From JACCZX01 sp963786295 (lineage in GTDB: Bacteria; Pseudomonadota; Gammaproteobacteria; Burkholderiales; Burkholderiaceae_F), in the NCBI GenBank assembly GCA_963786295.1, contig CAWAYV010000006.1:195711-259710 (forward strand): a stretch of DNA of 64,000 bases. The letters run 5' to 3'. The stretch's first letter is position 1; every line of letters begins with the position of its first letter. Made by a program: the position numbers and the translations under genes. The notes beneath the pieces are model-generated. The model did not search any database and had not been told where the DNA came from. It was given only the letters and a program-made list of their open reading frames with translations. Below are positions 18,969 through 27,735 of this stretch, one piece after another.

Positions 18969-20282
18969 ATGCCTAAGACCCCAGCAAACTTCTCTGTCGC
19001 ACCCACGTCACGCACGAGGCGGGCTGTGTGTGCAACCGTCTTCCTGGCTCCGCTGCCGACGTCGGTGCTGGCACAGCTTCAGGTGCAGATCACCGGTGTC
19101 GGAAGCCAGCAGTTTCCGATCGCGATCGCCAATTTCCAGCGAGATGCGCAGGTCCCAACCGAAATCGATGCGGTGATTCGCGCCGACCTGACGCGCAGCG
19201 GCCTCTTCAAGATCGTCGACGCCGGCACTCAGCCGATCGCCGAAAACGCGAGCGTCAACTTCGCGGATTGGAAGGGACGCGGCGCCGACGCGCTGGTGGT
19301 CGGCAGCATTGCGCGCCTGGCAGACGGTCGCTTCGATGTGCGCTACCGGTTGCTCGACACGGTCAAGCAGGCGCAGCTCGACGGCCTTTCGTACGTCAGC
19401 ACGGCCGCGGACATGCGCCTGACGGCGCACCGCATCGCCGATCGCATCTACGAGAAAATCACCGGCGAGCGCGGCGTGTTTGCGACGCGCATCGCGTATG
19501 TCGTGCAGACCTCGCCCAAATCGTGGGAGCTGCACATCGCAGACGCCGACGGCTTCAATTCGCAAGCGGCGCTGCGCTCGCGCGAGCCGATCATCTCGCC
19601 GGCGTGGTCGCCCGACGGCACACGCCTTGCTTACGTTTCGTTTGAATCGGGCAAGCCGGTGGTCTATGTGCATTCGGTTACGACCGGAGAACGGCGCGCG
19701 GTCGCAAACTTTCGCGGTTCAAACAGCGCGCCGGCGTGGTCTCCGGATGGTCGATCGCTGGCGGTGACGCTGACGCGCGAGGGAAATTCGCAGGTTTTTT
19801 TGATGAATGCGGATGGTTCGAATGTGCGGCGGCTCACTACTTCGTCCGGTATCGACACCGAGCCGGCATTCAGTACGGACGGCAGTTCGATCTACTTCAC
19901 GTCCGATCGCGGCGGTGGTCCGCAGATTTACCGGATGCCAGTATCAGGCGGCAGCGCACAGCGCGTGACATTCAATGGCGACTACAACATCAGCGCACGG
20001 GTAAGTCCCGACGGCAAACAGCTCGCTTACATCGGACGACGGGGTGGACGGCTGCAGGTGTACGTGCTGGATATTGCCAGCGGGCAGGAAGTGCTGGTGA
20101 CGGATACGGCGAGCGATGAGTCGCCGAGTTTTGCGCCGAACGGACGATTATTGCTGTATGCGACTGAAGTTAACGGCCGCGGCATCCTCGCATCGGCCTC
20201 TACAGACGGCCGCGTGCGTACGCGGCTGTCGGGTCCGAGCGGCGACATTCGCGAGCCGACCTGGGGCCCATTTATCAAGTGA
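18969..20282 (+). CDS. tolB: Tol-Pal system beta-propeller protein TolB
   Basis: A periplasmic protein that contacts Pal and TolA. I use the ATG at 18969, giving a 437-residue protein with an export leader (RAVCATVFLAPLPTSVLAQ). The N-terminal domain is QITGVGSQQFPIAIANF ... LTRSGLFKIVDAGTQP. Propeller blades carry the repeated motif: ISPAWSPDGTRLAYVSFE, APAWSPDGRSLAVTLT, EPAFSTDGSSIYFTSDRGG, SARVSPDGKQLAYIG and SPSFAPNGRLLLYAT. The frame is intact and the position between tolA and pal is conserved. Confidence 0.94.
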   Translation: MPKTPANFSVAPTSRTRRAVCATVFLAPLPTSVLAQLQVQITGVGSQQFPIAIANFQRDAQVPTEIDAVIRADLTRSGLFKIVDAGTQPIAENASVNFADWKGRGADALVVGSIARLADGRFDVRYRLLDTVKQAQLDGLSYVSTAADMRLTAHRIADRIYEKITGERGVFATRIAYVVQTSPKSWELHIADADGFNSQAALRSREPIISPAWSPDGTRLAYVSFESGKPVVYVHSVTTGERRAVANFRGSNSAPAWSPDGRSLAVTLTREGNSQVFLMNADGSNVRRLTTSSGIDTEPAFSTDGSSIYFTSDRGGGPQIYRMPVSGGSAQRVTFNGDYNISARVSPDGKQLAYIGRRGGRLQVYVLDIASGQEVLVTDTASDESPSFAPNGRLLLYATEVNGRGILASASTDGRVRTRLSGPSGDIREPTWGPFIK

Positions 20283-20309
20283 AGTGCATCAAGTGAACAG
20301 GAGCAAACC

Positions 20310-20862
20310 ATGACAACTACTCAACTCTCACGCAGCGCGCTGCTAGCCGCCGCCTTCATGTTCGCGCTGGCCGGTTGTTCGTCGGTCAATCTCGACGAGC
20401 AAAAGCCCGCGCCGATCGTCGATGCCGCCCCGGTCACCGCGACAAAGACGGACCCTGATCCGCGCGCTGTCGCCCCGGTCGATGCACAAGCCGGACGCGG
20501 TCTCGACCCTCTCAACGATCCGAACAATCCTCTGTCGAAGCGCAGCGTGTTCTTCGACTTCGACAGCTTCGTCGTCAAGAGCGAGTATCAGCCGATCGTG
20601 CAGACGCACGGCAGCTACCTTGGCACCAATAAGCAGCGGCGCGTCACCGTCGAAGGCCATACGGATGAGCGCGGCGGGCGTGAATACAACCTGGCGCTGG
20701 GACAGAAACGCGCCGAGGCAGTCAAGCAGCGCTTGATGTTGCTGGGCGTTGTCGAGACGCAGGTCGAGACCGTCAGCTTCGGCGAAGAAAAACCGCGCGG
20801 CAACGGGATCCAGTGAAGACGCGTGGGCGCAGAATCGGCGGGCGGATTTGAATTATCGATAG
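20310..20862 (+). CDS. pal: Peptidoglycan-associated lipoprotein Pal (one frame break near the C-terminus)
   Basis: An outer-membrane lipoprotein that binds peptidoglycan through an OmpA-like domain. The lipobox is ALAGC, and the mature N-terminus is CSSVNLDEQKPAP. The OmpA-like core has SVFFDFDSFVVK and the peptidoglycan-binding signature VEGHTDERGGREYNLALGQKRAEAV. The frame breaks near 20808-20812, just after EEKPRG. One base less continues SSEDAWAQNRRADLNYR to TAG at 20860-20862, the conserved end of Pal, giving 183 residues. Read literally, the protein would stop at 20816 and lack the last strand. AGGAG precedes the ATG. Confidence 0.92.
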
Positions 20863-20954
20863 CAGTGGAAGGTCGGGCTTCGGACGGCCCGGCGCCCGAC
20901 CTTGGTACAACGGCTAGCGGCGACCGCTTTGCGGTCGCTGCAGATCAGGGAGCG

Positions 20955-21710
20955 TTGCACTTGAAGTTGATCGTCGGATTGCTCGCGCTTTGGCTCGCTT
21001 TCCCGGCACATGCGCAGATTTTCTCGGATAGCGAGGCGCGCAAGGCCATTTTGGAGCTGCGCGCGAAGTTGGCGGAGCTGCAGCAGAGGGACTCCGACCT
21101 GTCCGCGCGGATCGATCGTCTCGAAGCTGCACAACGCAATCAGCTCGAGCTTGCGAATCAGACCGAAACCCTGCGACAGGAAATCGCACGGCTGCGCGGG
21201 CAAGTCGAGGCATTGACCAACGAAGTCGCGACTCTGCAGAAGCGCAACAAGGATTTGTATGCCGATCTGGATGCACGGCTCAAGAAGATGGAGCCGTCCA
21301 ACGTTACCGTCGATGGTCGGCCGGTTGCCGTCGAGCGGCCCGAACAGGGAGCGTACGAAGCCGCGCTCGCGCAGTTTCGCGCATCGGATTTCAAAGGGGC
21401 GCTCGCGAGCTTTCAGCAATTTGTCGCGCGCTATCCACAGTCGCCGTACGTGCCGGTGGCGCACTACTGGATCGGCAGCTCGCATTACGCGCTGAAGGAA
21501 TACAAGTCCGCGATCGCCGCGCAGCAAATCCTCGTGGATAAGTACAGCGACTCGACACGCGCGCCCGATGCGTTGTTGTCGATCGCCGAAAGCCAGTTGC
21601 AGCTCGGCGACAAGAAATCGGCGAATCGCACGCTCGGCCGTTTGATCAAGGACTATCCAGAGAGCGAAGCGGCAAAGGTAGCGCGCGAGCGCCTACCGGC
21701 GACGCGATAG
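20955..21710 (+). CDS. cpoB: Cell division coordinator CpoB (YbgF)
   Basis: A periplasmic protein that links cell-wall synthesis to Tol-Pal constriction. After a signal peptide (IVGLLALWLAFPAHAQ), a coiled-coil (LRAKLAELQQRDSDLSARIDRLEA ... TEVTLRQEIARLRGQ-like) is followed by TPR repeats: YEAALAQFRASDFKGALASF, VPVAHYWIGSSHYALKEYKSA, and the terminal DYPESEAAKVARERLP. No ATG fits; a TTG at 20955 with AGGGA five bases upstream is my choice, giving 251 residues, and the longer open frame overlaps the true pal end. It is the last gene of the tol-pal operon. Confidence 0.86.
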   Translation: MHLKLIVGLLALWLAFPAHAQIFSDSEARKAILELRAKLAELQQRDSDLSARIDRLEAAQRNQLELANQTETLRQEIARLRGQVEALTNEVATLQKRNKDLYADLDARLKKMEPSNVTVDGRPVAVERPEQGAYEAALAQFRASDFKGALASFQQFVARYPQSPYVPVAHYWIGSSHYALKEYKSAIAAQQILVDKYSDSTRAPDALLSIAESQLQLGDKKSANRTLGRLIKDYPESEAAKVARERLPATR

Positions 21711-21733
21711 CGCCAATCCATCAGGAGACGAAC

Positions 21734-23194
21734 ATGTTCAGAAAATGTACGTTTTTTGCCAGATTGATTGTTGCATCCGGAGCGGCTGTCCTTGGCTATC
21801 AGAGCGCCTTTGCGCAGGACGCTGCGGCCGTCCTGAAACGCGCGTCCGACGCGATGGGCGCGACGAATTTGAAGTCGCTTCGATATACAGCCGAGGGCAC
21901 CGGCTATACGTTTGGCCAGGCTTTCAAACCCGGCATGCCGTGGCCGAAGATCAACGTTCACAGCCAGATCCGCACGATCAATTACGACACCGCGTCGATG
22001 CGCGAGGAATTCACTCTGAGCCGCGGCGAACCGCGCGGCGGTGGCGGATACCCTCACGTAGCACAGCAGCGTACCGACCAGTTCGTCAGTGGTGCATTCG
22101 CGTGGAATCAAGTGGGTCCGGCGCCGGTGCCGGGGCCGAGGTTTGTTGCTGATCGCGTGCATCAGTTGTGGATCACGCCGCACGGCGTCGTCAAGGCGGC
22201 GATGAAGAACAACGCAGTCGCTCAGCCGGGCAAGTCTCCCGCAGCCGTCTCCTTTACCGAGCCGGGACGGTTCGTCGCAACCGTATTCTTCAATGCCGAC
22301 TATCTGGTCGAGCGCGTCGAGTCGCGCGCGCCCGACGCGGTGCTCGGTGAAAACGCGGTCGTGACGAGTTACTCTGACTATCGCGATTTCGCCGGCGTGA
22401 AATTTCCGATGCGGATTCAGCAATCTCAATCCGGTTCGCCTGTACTCGACGTCACGGTGAAGGAAGTTCAGCCGAACGCGCCGGCCGAGATTCAGCTACC
22501 CGATCTCGTGCGGGACGCTTCTGAGCGGGTGACGACGGAAAAAGTCGCTGACGGCGTGTGGTTCGTCGCCGGCGCATCGCACAACAGTGTCGCGATCGAA
22601 ATGAAGGATCACATCGTGATGGTGGAAGCGCCGCTCTTCGATGGGCGCACCGTTCCGGTAATTGAGCAGATCAAGCAGCTCGCGCCTGGCAAGCCGATCC
22701 GTTATGCGATCAACTCGCATAGCCATTTTGATCACTCGGGCGGGTTGCGCGCCGCGGTCGCTGAAGGCGCGACTGTTGTCACACACGCTGCGAACAAGGC
22801 GTACTTCGAAGGCGCATTCGCGGCGCCGAACAAGATCAATCCAGACCGGCTTACCAAGTCGGGGAAGAAAGCCGAAGTCGTCGGCGTGACCGACAAGTTA
22901 GTGATGAACGATGGCACGCGCGTGCTGGAGATCTATCCGATCCGTGACAGCGTTCACTCGGATACGTTCTTGATGGTGTATCTGCCGAAGGAAAAGCTGT
23001 TGATCGAGGCCGACGCGTTCACGCCCAGCCCGCCGAACACTCCGCCGCCCGCGCAGCCGAATCCAAACAATGTGAACCTGATCGAAAACGTCGAGCGCCT
23101 GAAGCTGTCGGTCGATCGAATTCTGCCGTTGCATGGGCGTGTTGTGCCGCTGGCGGACCTCTACACCGCCACCGGAGCACCGATGCCCAAATAG
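21734..23194 (+). CDS. Exported metallo-beta-lactamase-fold hydrolase with an N-terminal domain
   Basis: 486 residues with a signal peptide (LIVASGAAVLGYQSAFAQ) and a 230-residue N-terminal domain of unclear fold. A metallo-beta-lactamase domain follows. Its metal site looks complete: the NSHSHFDHSGG motif, a later His in DSVHSDTFLMVYLP, Asp in LIEADAFTP, and His in ILPLHGRVVP. The substrate cannot be told from sequence; exported members include lactonases and alkyl sulfatase-like enzymes. AGGAG lies upstream of the ATG. The next gene begins 22 bases downstream on the same strand. Confidence 0.8.
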   Translation: MFRKCTFFARLIVASGAAVLGYQSAFAQDAAAVLKRASDAMGATNLKSLRYTAEGTGYTFGQAFKPGMPWPKINVHSQIRTINYDTASMREEFTLSRGEPRGGGGYPHVAQQRTDQFVSGAFAWNQVGPAPVPGPRFVADRVHQLWITPHGVVKAAMKNNAVAQPGKSPAAVSFTEPGRFVATVFFNADYLVERVESRAPDAVLGENAVVTSYSDYRDFAGVKFPMRIQQSQSGSPVLDVTVKEVQPNAPAEIQLPDLVRDASERVTTEKVADGVWFVAGASHNSVAIEMKDHIVMVEAPLFDGRTVPVIEQIKQLAPGKPIRYAINSHSHFDHSGGLRAAVAEGATVVTHAANKAYFEGAFAAPNKINPDRLTKSGKKAEVVGVTDKLVMNDGTRVLEIYPIRDSVHSDTFLMVYLPKEKLLIEADAFTPSPPNTPPPAQPNPNNVNLIENVERLKLSVDRILPLHGRVVPLADLYTATGAPMPK

Positions 23195-23215
23195 GCTCGT
23201 CCTCAGGCGGCCGCC

Positions 23216-24337
23216 ATGACGTCGCACGGCGATCTGGTTGCATTGGCGACCACCGTCGTCGCGAGCGTATTCGCACTCGCGTTCGTGTTCGGGGCGATCA
23301 CTCAGCGCACGAACTTTTGCACGATGGGCAGCGTCGCGGATGTCGTCACCTTTGGCGACTGGACGCGCATGCGCCAGTGGCTGCTGGCAATCGCCGTCGC
23401 GATACTCGGCACCAATCTGTTGGCTGCAACCGGCGTTATCGACACCGCCGACAGCTTCTACACGTCGCCGCGCTTCACGCCGCTCGCCTATGTGATCGGC
23501 GGACTGCTGTTCGGATTCGGCATGGTGCTGACTGGGGGTTGCGGCTCGAAGTCGCTGGTGCGTGCGGGCGCTGGCAGCCTGAAGTCGCTGGTCGTGCTGG
23601 TCGTGCTTGGCATCGTCGCCTACATATCGCTGCGCGGATTGCTGGCCGTGTTTCGCGTTGGCGTCATCGAGCCGGTCAGCGCACGACTCGCTACGCCACA
23701 GGACTTGCCGTCGCTACTGGCTGGTTTCGGGCTGTCCAAGTCGGTGCTGCAATTGGGTCTCGCGTTATTGATCTCGGCGGGATTGTTCTTCGTTGTCTTT
23801 CGTGACCGCAGCTTTCGCACGTTCGACAATCTTCTTGCGGGACTCGGTATCGGCGCGATCATCGTCGCTGCGTGGGCGGTATCCGGCACCATCGGTCATG
23901 TTGAGGAGCATCCGAACACGTTGCAGGAGGCTTTCTTGCGAACCAACTCGGGCCGCATGGAGTCGCTATCGTTCGTTGCGCCGGTGGCTTACACGATCGA
24001 CTATTTGATGTTCTTCAGCGACACCAGCAAGGTAGTGACGATCGGCATTGCCGCGGTGCTGGGCATGATCACCGGTTCCGCCGCGTACGCACTCGTTGCC
24101 GGGCAGTTTCGCTGGGAAGGGTTCCGCGATACCGAAGACACCGCCAATCATCTGGTCGGTGCGGCCCTGATGGGTTTCGGGGGCGTTACCGCGCTCGGCT
24201 GCACGATCGGTCAGGGCCTGTCGGGTGTATCGACACTGGCGATCGGTTCGTTCATCGCGCTGGCCGCTATCGTTACCGGCGCGGTATTGGCGCTGAAGTA
24301 TCAGGCGTGGCGACTGGATCGCAGCGCACGCTGCTGA
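23216..24337 (+). CDS. YeeE/YedE family membrane transporter
   Basis: A polytopic inner-membrane protein of 373 residues with the twin sulfur-transport repeats of the YeeE/YedE (TsuA-like) family. Conserved Cys motifs are visible: RTNFCTMGSVADV, LTGGCGSKSLVRAGAG and ALGCTIGQGLSGVSTLAIGSF. In TsuA such Cys residues pass thiosulfate through the pore; whether this one moves thiosulfate or another sulfur anion is not shown. It is followed six bases later by a metallo-beta-lactamase-fold gene, so the two are likely coexpressed. The frame is intact. Confidence 0.87.
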   Translation: MTSHGDLVALATTVVASVFALAFVFGAITQRTNFCTMGSVADVVTFGDWTRMRQWLLAIAVAILGTNLLAATGVIDTADSFYTSPRFTPLAYVIGGLLFGFGMVLTGGCGSKSLVRAGAGSLKSLVVLVVLGIVAYISLRGLLAVFRVGVIEPVSARLATPQDLPSLLAGFGLSKSVLQLGLALLISAGLFFVVFRDRSFRTFDNLLAGLGIGAIIVAAWAVSGTIGHVEEHPNTLQEAFLRTNSGRMESLSFVAPVAYTIDYLMFFSDTSKVVTIGIAAVLGMITGSAAYALVAGQFRWEGFRDTEDTANHLVGAALMGFGGVTALGCTIGQGLSGVSTLAIGSFIALAAIVTGAVLALKYQAWRLDRSARC

Positions 24338-24343
24338 GGAGAA

Positions 24344-25297
24344 GTGGTGGAAAAGAAGTTTGCATCGCACGCCGATGTCGAAGAAAAACTGATCAGCTTC
24401 GACAAGCTGTCCGATAACGCGTATGCGTACACCGCAGAGGGCGATCCCAATACCGGCATCGTGATCGGCGATGACGCGGTGATGGTGATCGACGCACAGG
24501 CGACGCCGGTGATGGCGCAGGACGTGATCCAGCACATTCGCCAAGTGACCGACAAGCCGATTCGGTACGTCGTGCTGACGCACTATCACGCAGTGCGCGT
24601 GCTCGGCGCGTCCGGCTACAAGCCCGATCACATCATTGCGAGCCGCGACACTTATGACTTGATCGTCGAGCGCGGCGAAGCCGATATGCGAAGCGAGATC
24701 GAGCGCTTTCCGCGGCTGTTTCGCGCTGTCGAGTCGGTTCCGGGGTTGACGTGGCCGACGATCGTGTTTGAAAAGCGACTGACGTTGATGCTGGGCAAGC
24801 TGCAAGTTGAAATCATGCAGCTCGGCCGCGGACACACCAAGGGCGACACGGTCGTGTGGCTGCCGCAGGAAAAGATTCTGTTCTCAGGCGACTTGGTCGA
24901 ATTCGACGCCACGCCGTACACCGGCGACGCATACCTGAGCGACTGGCCGGCGACGCTCGATGCGGTCGCCGCACTCGGCCCGCAGAAACTGGTTCCGGGA
25001 CGCGGTGCCGCGCTGCAAACACCGGCGCAGGTGAAAGCGGGCCTCGAGGGCACTCGAACATTCGTCACTGCGATGTTCGAGTCGGTAAAGCGCGGCGCCG
25101 GCGCCGGACGCGATTTACGCAGCGTCTACAAAGAAACTTACGATGCACTAAAGCCGAAATTCGGCCACTGGGTGATCTTCGATCATTGTTTACCCTTTGA
25201 CGTTAGCCGCGCTTACGACGAAGCGACCGGCCATCAGCATCCACGCATCTGGACCGCGCAGCGGGACAAGGAAATGTGGGAGTCGCTGGAGGGGTAG
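24344..25297 (+). CDS. Metallo-beta-lactamase-fold protein with an altered metal site
   Basis: 317 residues with the overall fold (ISFDKLSDNAYAY ... IVIGDDAVMVIDAQATP; LVVWLPQEK-like strand; FSGDLVEF). The usual HxHxDH is replaced by THYHAVRVLGASGY, keeping two His but lacking the Asp and third His. The later GRGHTKGD His and GDLVEF Asp remain, while the final PGHG position reads PGRG. Metal binding should therefore differ from standard members. GTG at 24344 follows AGGAG. It is squeezed between the YeeE-type transporter and an FAD monooxygenase seven bases after its stop, suggesting one operon. The function is unknown. Confidence 0.8.
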   Translation: MVEKKFASHADVEEKLISFDKLSDNAYAYTAEGDPNTGIVIGDDAVMVIDAQATPVMAQDVIQHIRQVTDKPIRYVVLTHYHAVRVLGASGYKPDHIIASRDTYDLIVERGEADMRSEIERFPRLFRAVESVPGLTWPTIVFEKRLTLMLGKLQVEIMQLGRGHTKGDTVVWLPQEKILFSGDLVEFDATPYTGDAYLSDWPATLDAVAALGPQKLVPGRGAALQTPAQVKAGLEGTRTFVTAMFESVKRGAGAGRDLRSVYKETYDALKPKFGHWVIFDHCLPFDVSRAYDEATGHQHPRIWTAQRDKEMWESLEG

Positions 25298-25304
25298 CGG
25301 CGCC

Positions 25305-26933
25305 GTGCACGTGCCGCCGGTTTATCCGTACGTCACTCCTCGGGAGCTGCACTCCAACGGCGTCGCGCGTACTCAGGTTGCCATCGTGGGCGCCGGCCCC
25401 GTCGGTCTGGCATGCGCGATCGATCTTGCGCAGCATGGCATCGACTTCATCATCATCGACGACAACAACACCGTCAGCGCCGGTTCACGCGCGATCTGCT
25501 GGGCTAAGCGAACGCTGGAGATTCTCGATCGTCTCGGCTGTGGCGACGCGGTATGCGATCGCGGTGTCAGCTGGAAAGTCGGCAAGGTTTTTTTTCGCGA
25601 GAAGCTCGCGTATCAGTTCGATCTGTTACCTGAGCCCGGCCATAAGAGACCCGCGTTCGTCAACCTGCAGCAATATCTGTTGGAAGAAATCATGGTCGAG
25701 CGGCTGCGCGCGCTCGGCCACACCGTGCGATGGAAGAACAAGGCAATCGATGTCCAGCAACGTGCCGACGGTGCGCGGTTGGAGGTCGAAACGCCCGACG
25801 GCCGCTACGCAATCGAAGCCGACTACGTGATCGCGGCTGATGGCGCGCGTAGCGCGGTGCGCGACATGCTGGGACTCGCCTGGAAAGGCCAGGTGTTTCG
25901 CGATCGTTTCTTGATTGCTGACGTATCGATGCACGGCGACTTTCCCACCGAACGCTGGTTCTGGTTCGATCCCCCGTTTCACTCAGGCGGCTCGGCGCTG
26001 CTGCACAGACAGGCCGATGACATATGGCGCATTGATCTGCAGCTCGGTTGGGAGTGCGATCCCGATGAAGAAAAAAAGCCCGAGCATGTCATTCCGCGTA
26101 TCCGTGCAATGCTCGGCCCGGATCGCGCTTTCGAGCTCGAATGGGTCAGTGTGTACACGTTTCAATGCGCACGGCTCGAACGCTTCGTACACGACCACGT
26201 CATCTTCGTGGGCGATTCCGCGCACCAAGTGTCACCCTTCGGCGCGCGTGGCGGCAACAGCGGCATTCAGGACGCCGACAATTTGTGCTGGAAGCTGGCG
26301 CGAGTCGTGCGCAACGAGTCGCCTGAGCAACTCCTGCAAACTTATGACGATGAGAGGGTCGAAGCGGCGAACGAAAATATTCTGAATTCGTCGCGCTCTA
26401 CCGACTTCATTACGCCAAAGAGTAGTGCGAGCCGACAGATGCGCGACGCCGTGCTCGCGCTGTCACAACGACACGCGTTTGCGCGGCGGCTGGTCAACAG
26501 CGGCCGCTTGTCGACGCCTACCGCGCATCGCGGAAATACACTGTCAACAGCCGATCGAGATTCTTTCGCGTGCGCTGTGGCGCCGGGCGCTCCCGCCGTC
26601 GATGCCCCGGTGCAGGTTGCTGGTCGCACTGTGTCGCTGCTCGATCAGTTGGGCGGACGCTTCGACCTTCTGATCTTCGACACCAACGACGGTGCGTCCG
26701 GTGCGCTGCAATCCGAATTCGGAAGCGACCTTCGCGTGTCTCGCATTGCACCGGCAGGAAAGCAGGGCACACACGTGCTCGAAGACATCGAAGGACTAGC
26801 GAGGCGCCGGTACGACGCCGATGCGGGCGCGGTCTACCTGCTGCGTCCGGATCATCACGTCGCGGCGCGCTGGCGCGCGCCTTCCGTCGTCGACGTACGC
26901 TTAGCATTGAAGTGTGCACAGGGAATGCAATGA
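25305..26933 (+). CDS. FAD-dependent aromatic-type monooxygenase
   Basis: A flavin monooxygenase of the PheA/TfdB/MhpA type. The GTG at 25305 is preceded by GGAGGGG and gives 542 residues; the frame stays open upstream but overlaps the previous gene. The FAD motif VAIVGAGPVGLACAIDLAQHG is near residue 26. The second dinucleotide-binding motif VIAADGARSAVRDMLGL and the GD motif FVGDSAHQVSPFGARGGNSG follow. The substrate is unknown; hydroxylation of an aromatic or quinone-like compound is the family expectation. It overlaps the DUF2783 gene by four bases (ATGA), an association I know from other betaproteobacteria. Confidence 0.86.
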   Translation: MHVPPVYPYVTPRELHSNGVARTQVAIVGAGPVGLACAIDLAQHGIDFIIIDDNNTVSAGSRAICWAKRTLEILDRLGCGDAVCDRGVSWKVGKVFFREKLAYQFDLLPEPGHKRPAFVNLQQYLLEEIMVERLRALGHTVRWKNKAIDVQQRADGARLEVETPDGRYAIEADYVIAADGARSAVRDMLGLAWKGQVFRDRFLIADVSMHGDFPTERWFWFDPPFHSGGSALLHRQADDIWRIDLQLGWECDPDEEKKPEHVIPRIRAMLGPDRAFELEWVSVYTFQCARLERFVHDHVIFVGDSAHQVSPFGARGGNSGIQDADNLCWKLARVVRNESPEQLLQTYDDERVEAANENILNSSRSTDFITPKSSASRQMRDAVLALSQRHAFARRLVNSGRLSTPTAHRGNTLSTADRDSFACAVAPGAPAVDAPVQVAGRTVSLLDQLGGRFDLLIFDTNDGASGALQSEFGSDLRVSRIAPAGKQGTHVLEDIEGLARRRYDADAGAVYLLRPDHHVAARWRAPSVVDVRLALKCAQGMQ

Positions 26934-27121
26934 CGCTCGATAGCCAGACGAATATTCAGCAGCCGGATGACTTTTATCAGGCGCTGATCGATGCGCATGT
27001 CGGTCTGACCGACGAGCAGAGCGCTGCATTAAACGCGCGGCTGGTGTTGCTGCTGGCGAACCAGATCGGCGATCTCACTACGCTGCAGCAGGCCATCGCG
27101 GCGGCACGCGAGTCGATTTAG
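26930..27121 (+). CDS. Small DUF2783-type protein
   Basis: 63 residues, acidic and helical, without membrane segments (QQPDDFYQALIDAHVGLTDEQSAALNARL ... TTLQQAIAAARESI). It resembles the DUF2783 family, small proteins encoded directly after FAD monooxygenases; the role is unknown and a subunit or stabiliser role would be inference. The ATG overlaps the monooxygenase stop (ATGA), so translation is coupled. Its TAG interlocks with the TAA of paaY on the other strand. Confidence 0.75.
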   Translation: MTLDSQTNIQQPDDFYQALIDAHVGLTDEQSAALNARLVLLLANQIGDLTTLQQAIAAARESI

Positions 27122-27726
27122 GCGTTCTTCAGAGTTACCAGCGGAACGACGCCTTCGACGTCGATATCAATACGTTGCCGATTCGGTTCGACTGCGGTTA
27201 GCGGAACCACCTCCTTCAGTGTCTGAAGGCTGCGCACCGTCAGATCCTGATAACTCTTCGTGCCGCTCACTTTCCACGCGATTTCATCGTCGCTCAGCGT
27301 GCGCAGCACCTTGGCCGGCGTTCCGACAGCCAGCGAGCGCGCCGGAATCTTCTCTCCGGCTTTGACGAATGCGCATGCGGCGACGATTGCCGATTCACCG
27401 ATCACCGCTTCATCCATCACCACCGCGTTCATGCCGATCATCGCATTACGCTTGACCACGCAGCCATGCAGCACGGCGCCGTGGCCGATATGTCCATCTT
27501 CCTCGACAACGGTGTCGGTGCTGGGGAAGCCATGCATCACGCAACAGTCCTGCACGTTGCTGCCCGCTTCGAGCACGATGCGGCCGAAATCGCCGCGCAG
27601 GCTGGCCGCCGGTCCGACATAGCAGCGCGGGCCGACGATCACGTCGCCGGTCAAGATCGCAGTCGGATGTACGAATGCACTCGGATCGACGACCGGCACG
27701 AGGCCGTTAATCTCGTAGAAAGGCAC
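27118..27726 (-). CDS. paaY: Phenylacetate degradation protein PaaY, gamma-carbonic-anhydrase-like thioesterase
   Basis: A left-handed beta-helix trimer protein of 202 residues. Hexapeptide repeats are plain (AILTGDVIVGPRCYVGPAASLRG; EEDGHIGHGAVLHGCVVKRNAMIGMNAVVMD), with metal-binding His positions around HPTAIL, CVMHGFP and GHGAVLHG. In E. coli PaaY hydrolyses 2-hydroxycyclohepta-1,4,6-triene-1-formyl-CoA, relieving a dead-end. It lies ten bases after paaN on the minus strand and so shares the divergent, PaaR-type control region. The frame is intact. Confidence 0.92.
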   Translation of the reverse strand: MPFYEINGLVPVVDPSAFVHPTAILTGDVIVGPRCYVGPAASLRGDFGRIVLEAGSNVQDCCVMHGFPSTDTVVEEDGHIGHGAVLHGCVVKRNAMIGMNAVVMDEAVIGESAIVAACAFVKAGEKIPARSLAVGTPAKVLRTLSDDEIAWKVSGTKSYQDLTVRSLQTLKEVVPLTAVEPNRQRIDIDVEGVVPLVTLKNA

Positions 27727-27735
27727 TCGAATACC

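Noticed and set aside
26518..26919. Minus-strand frames under the monooxygenase
   Set aside because: Arg-rich shadow of the coding strand, no start signal.
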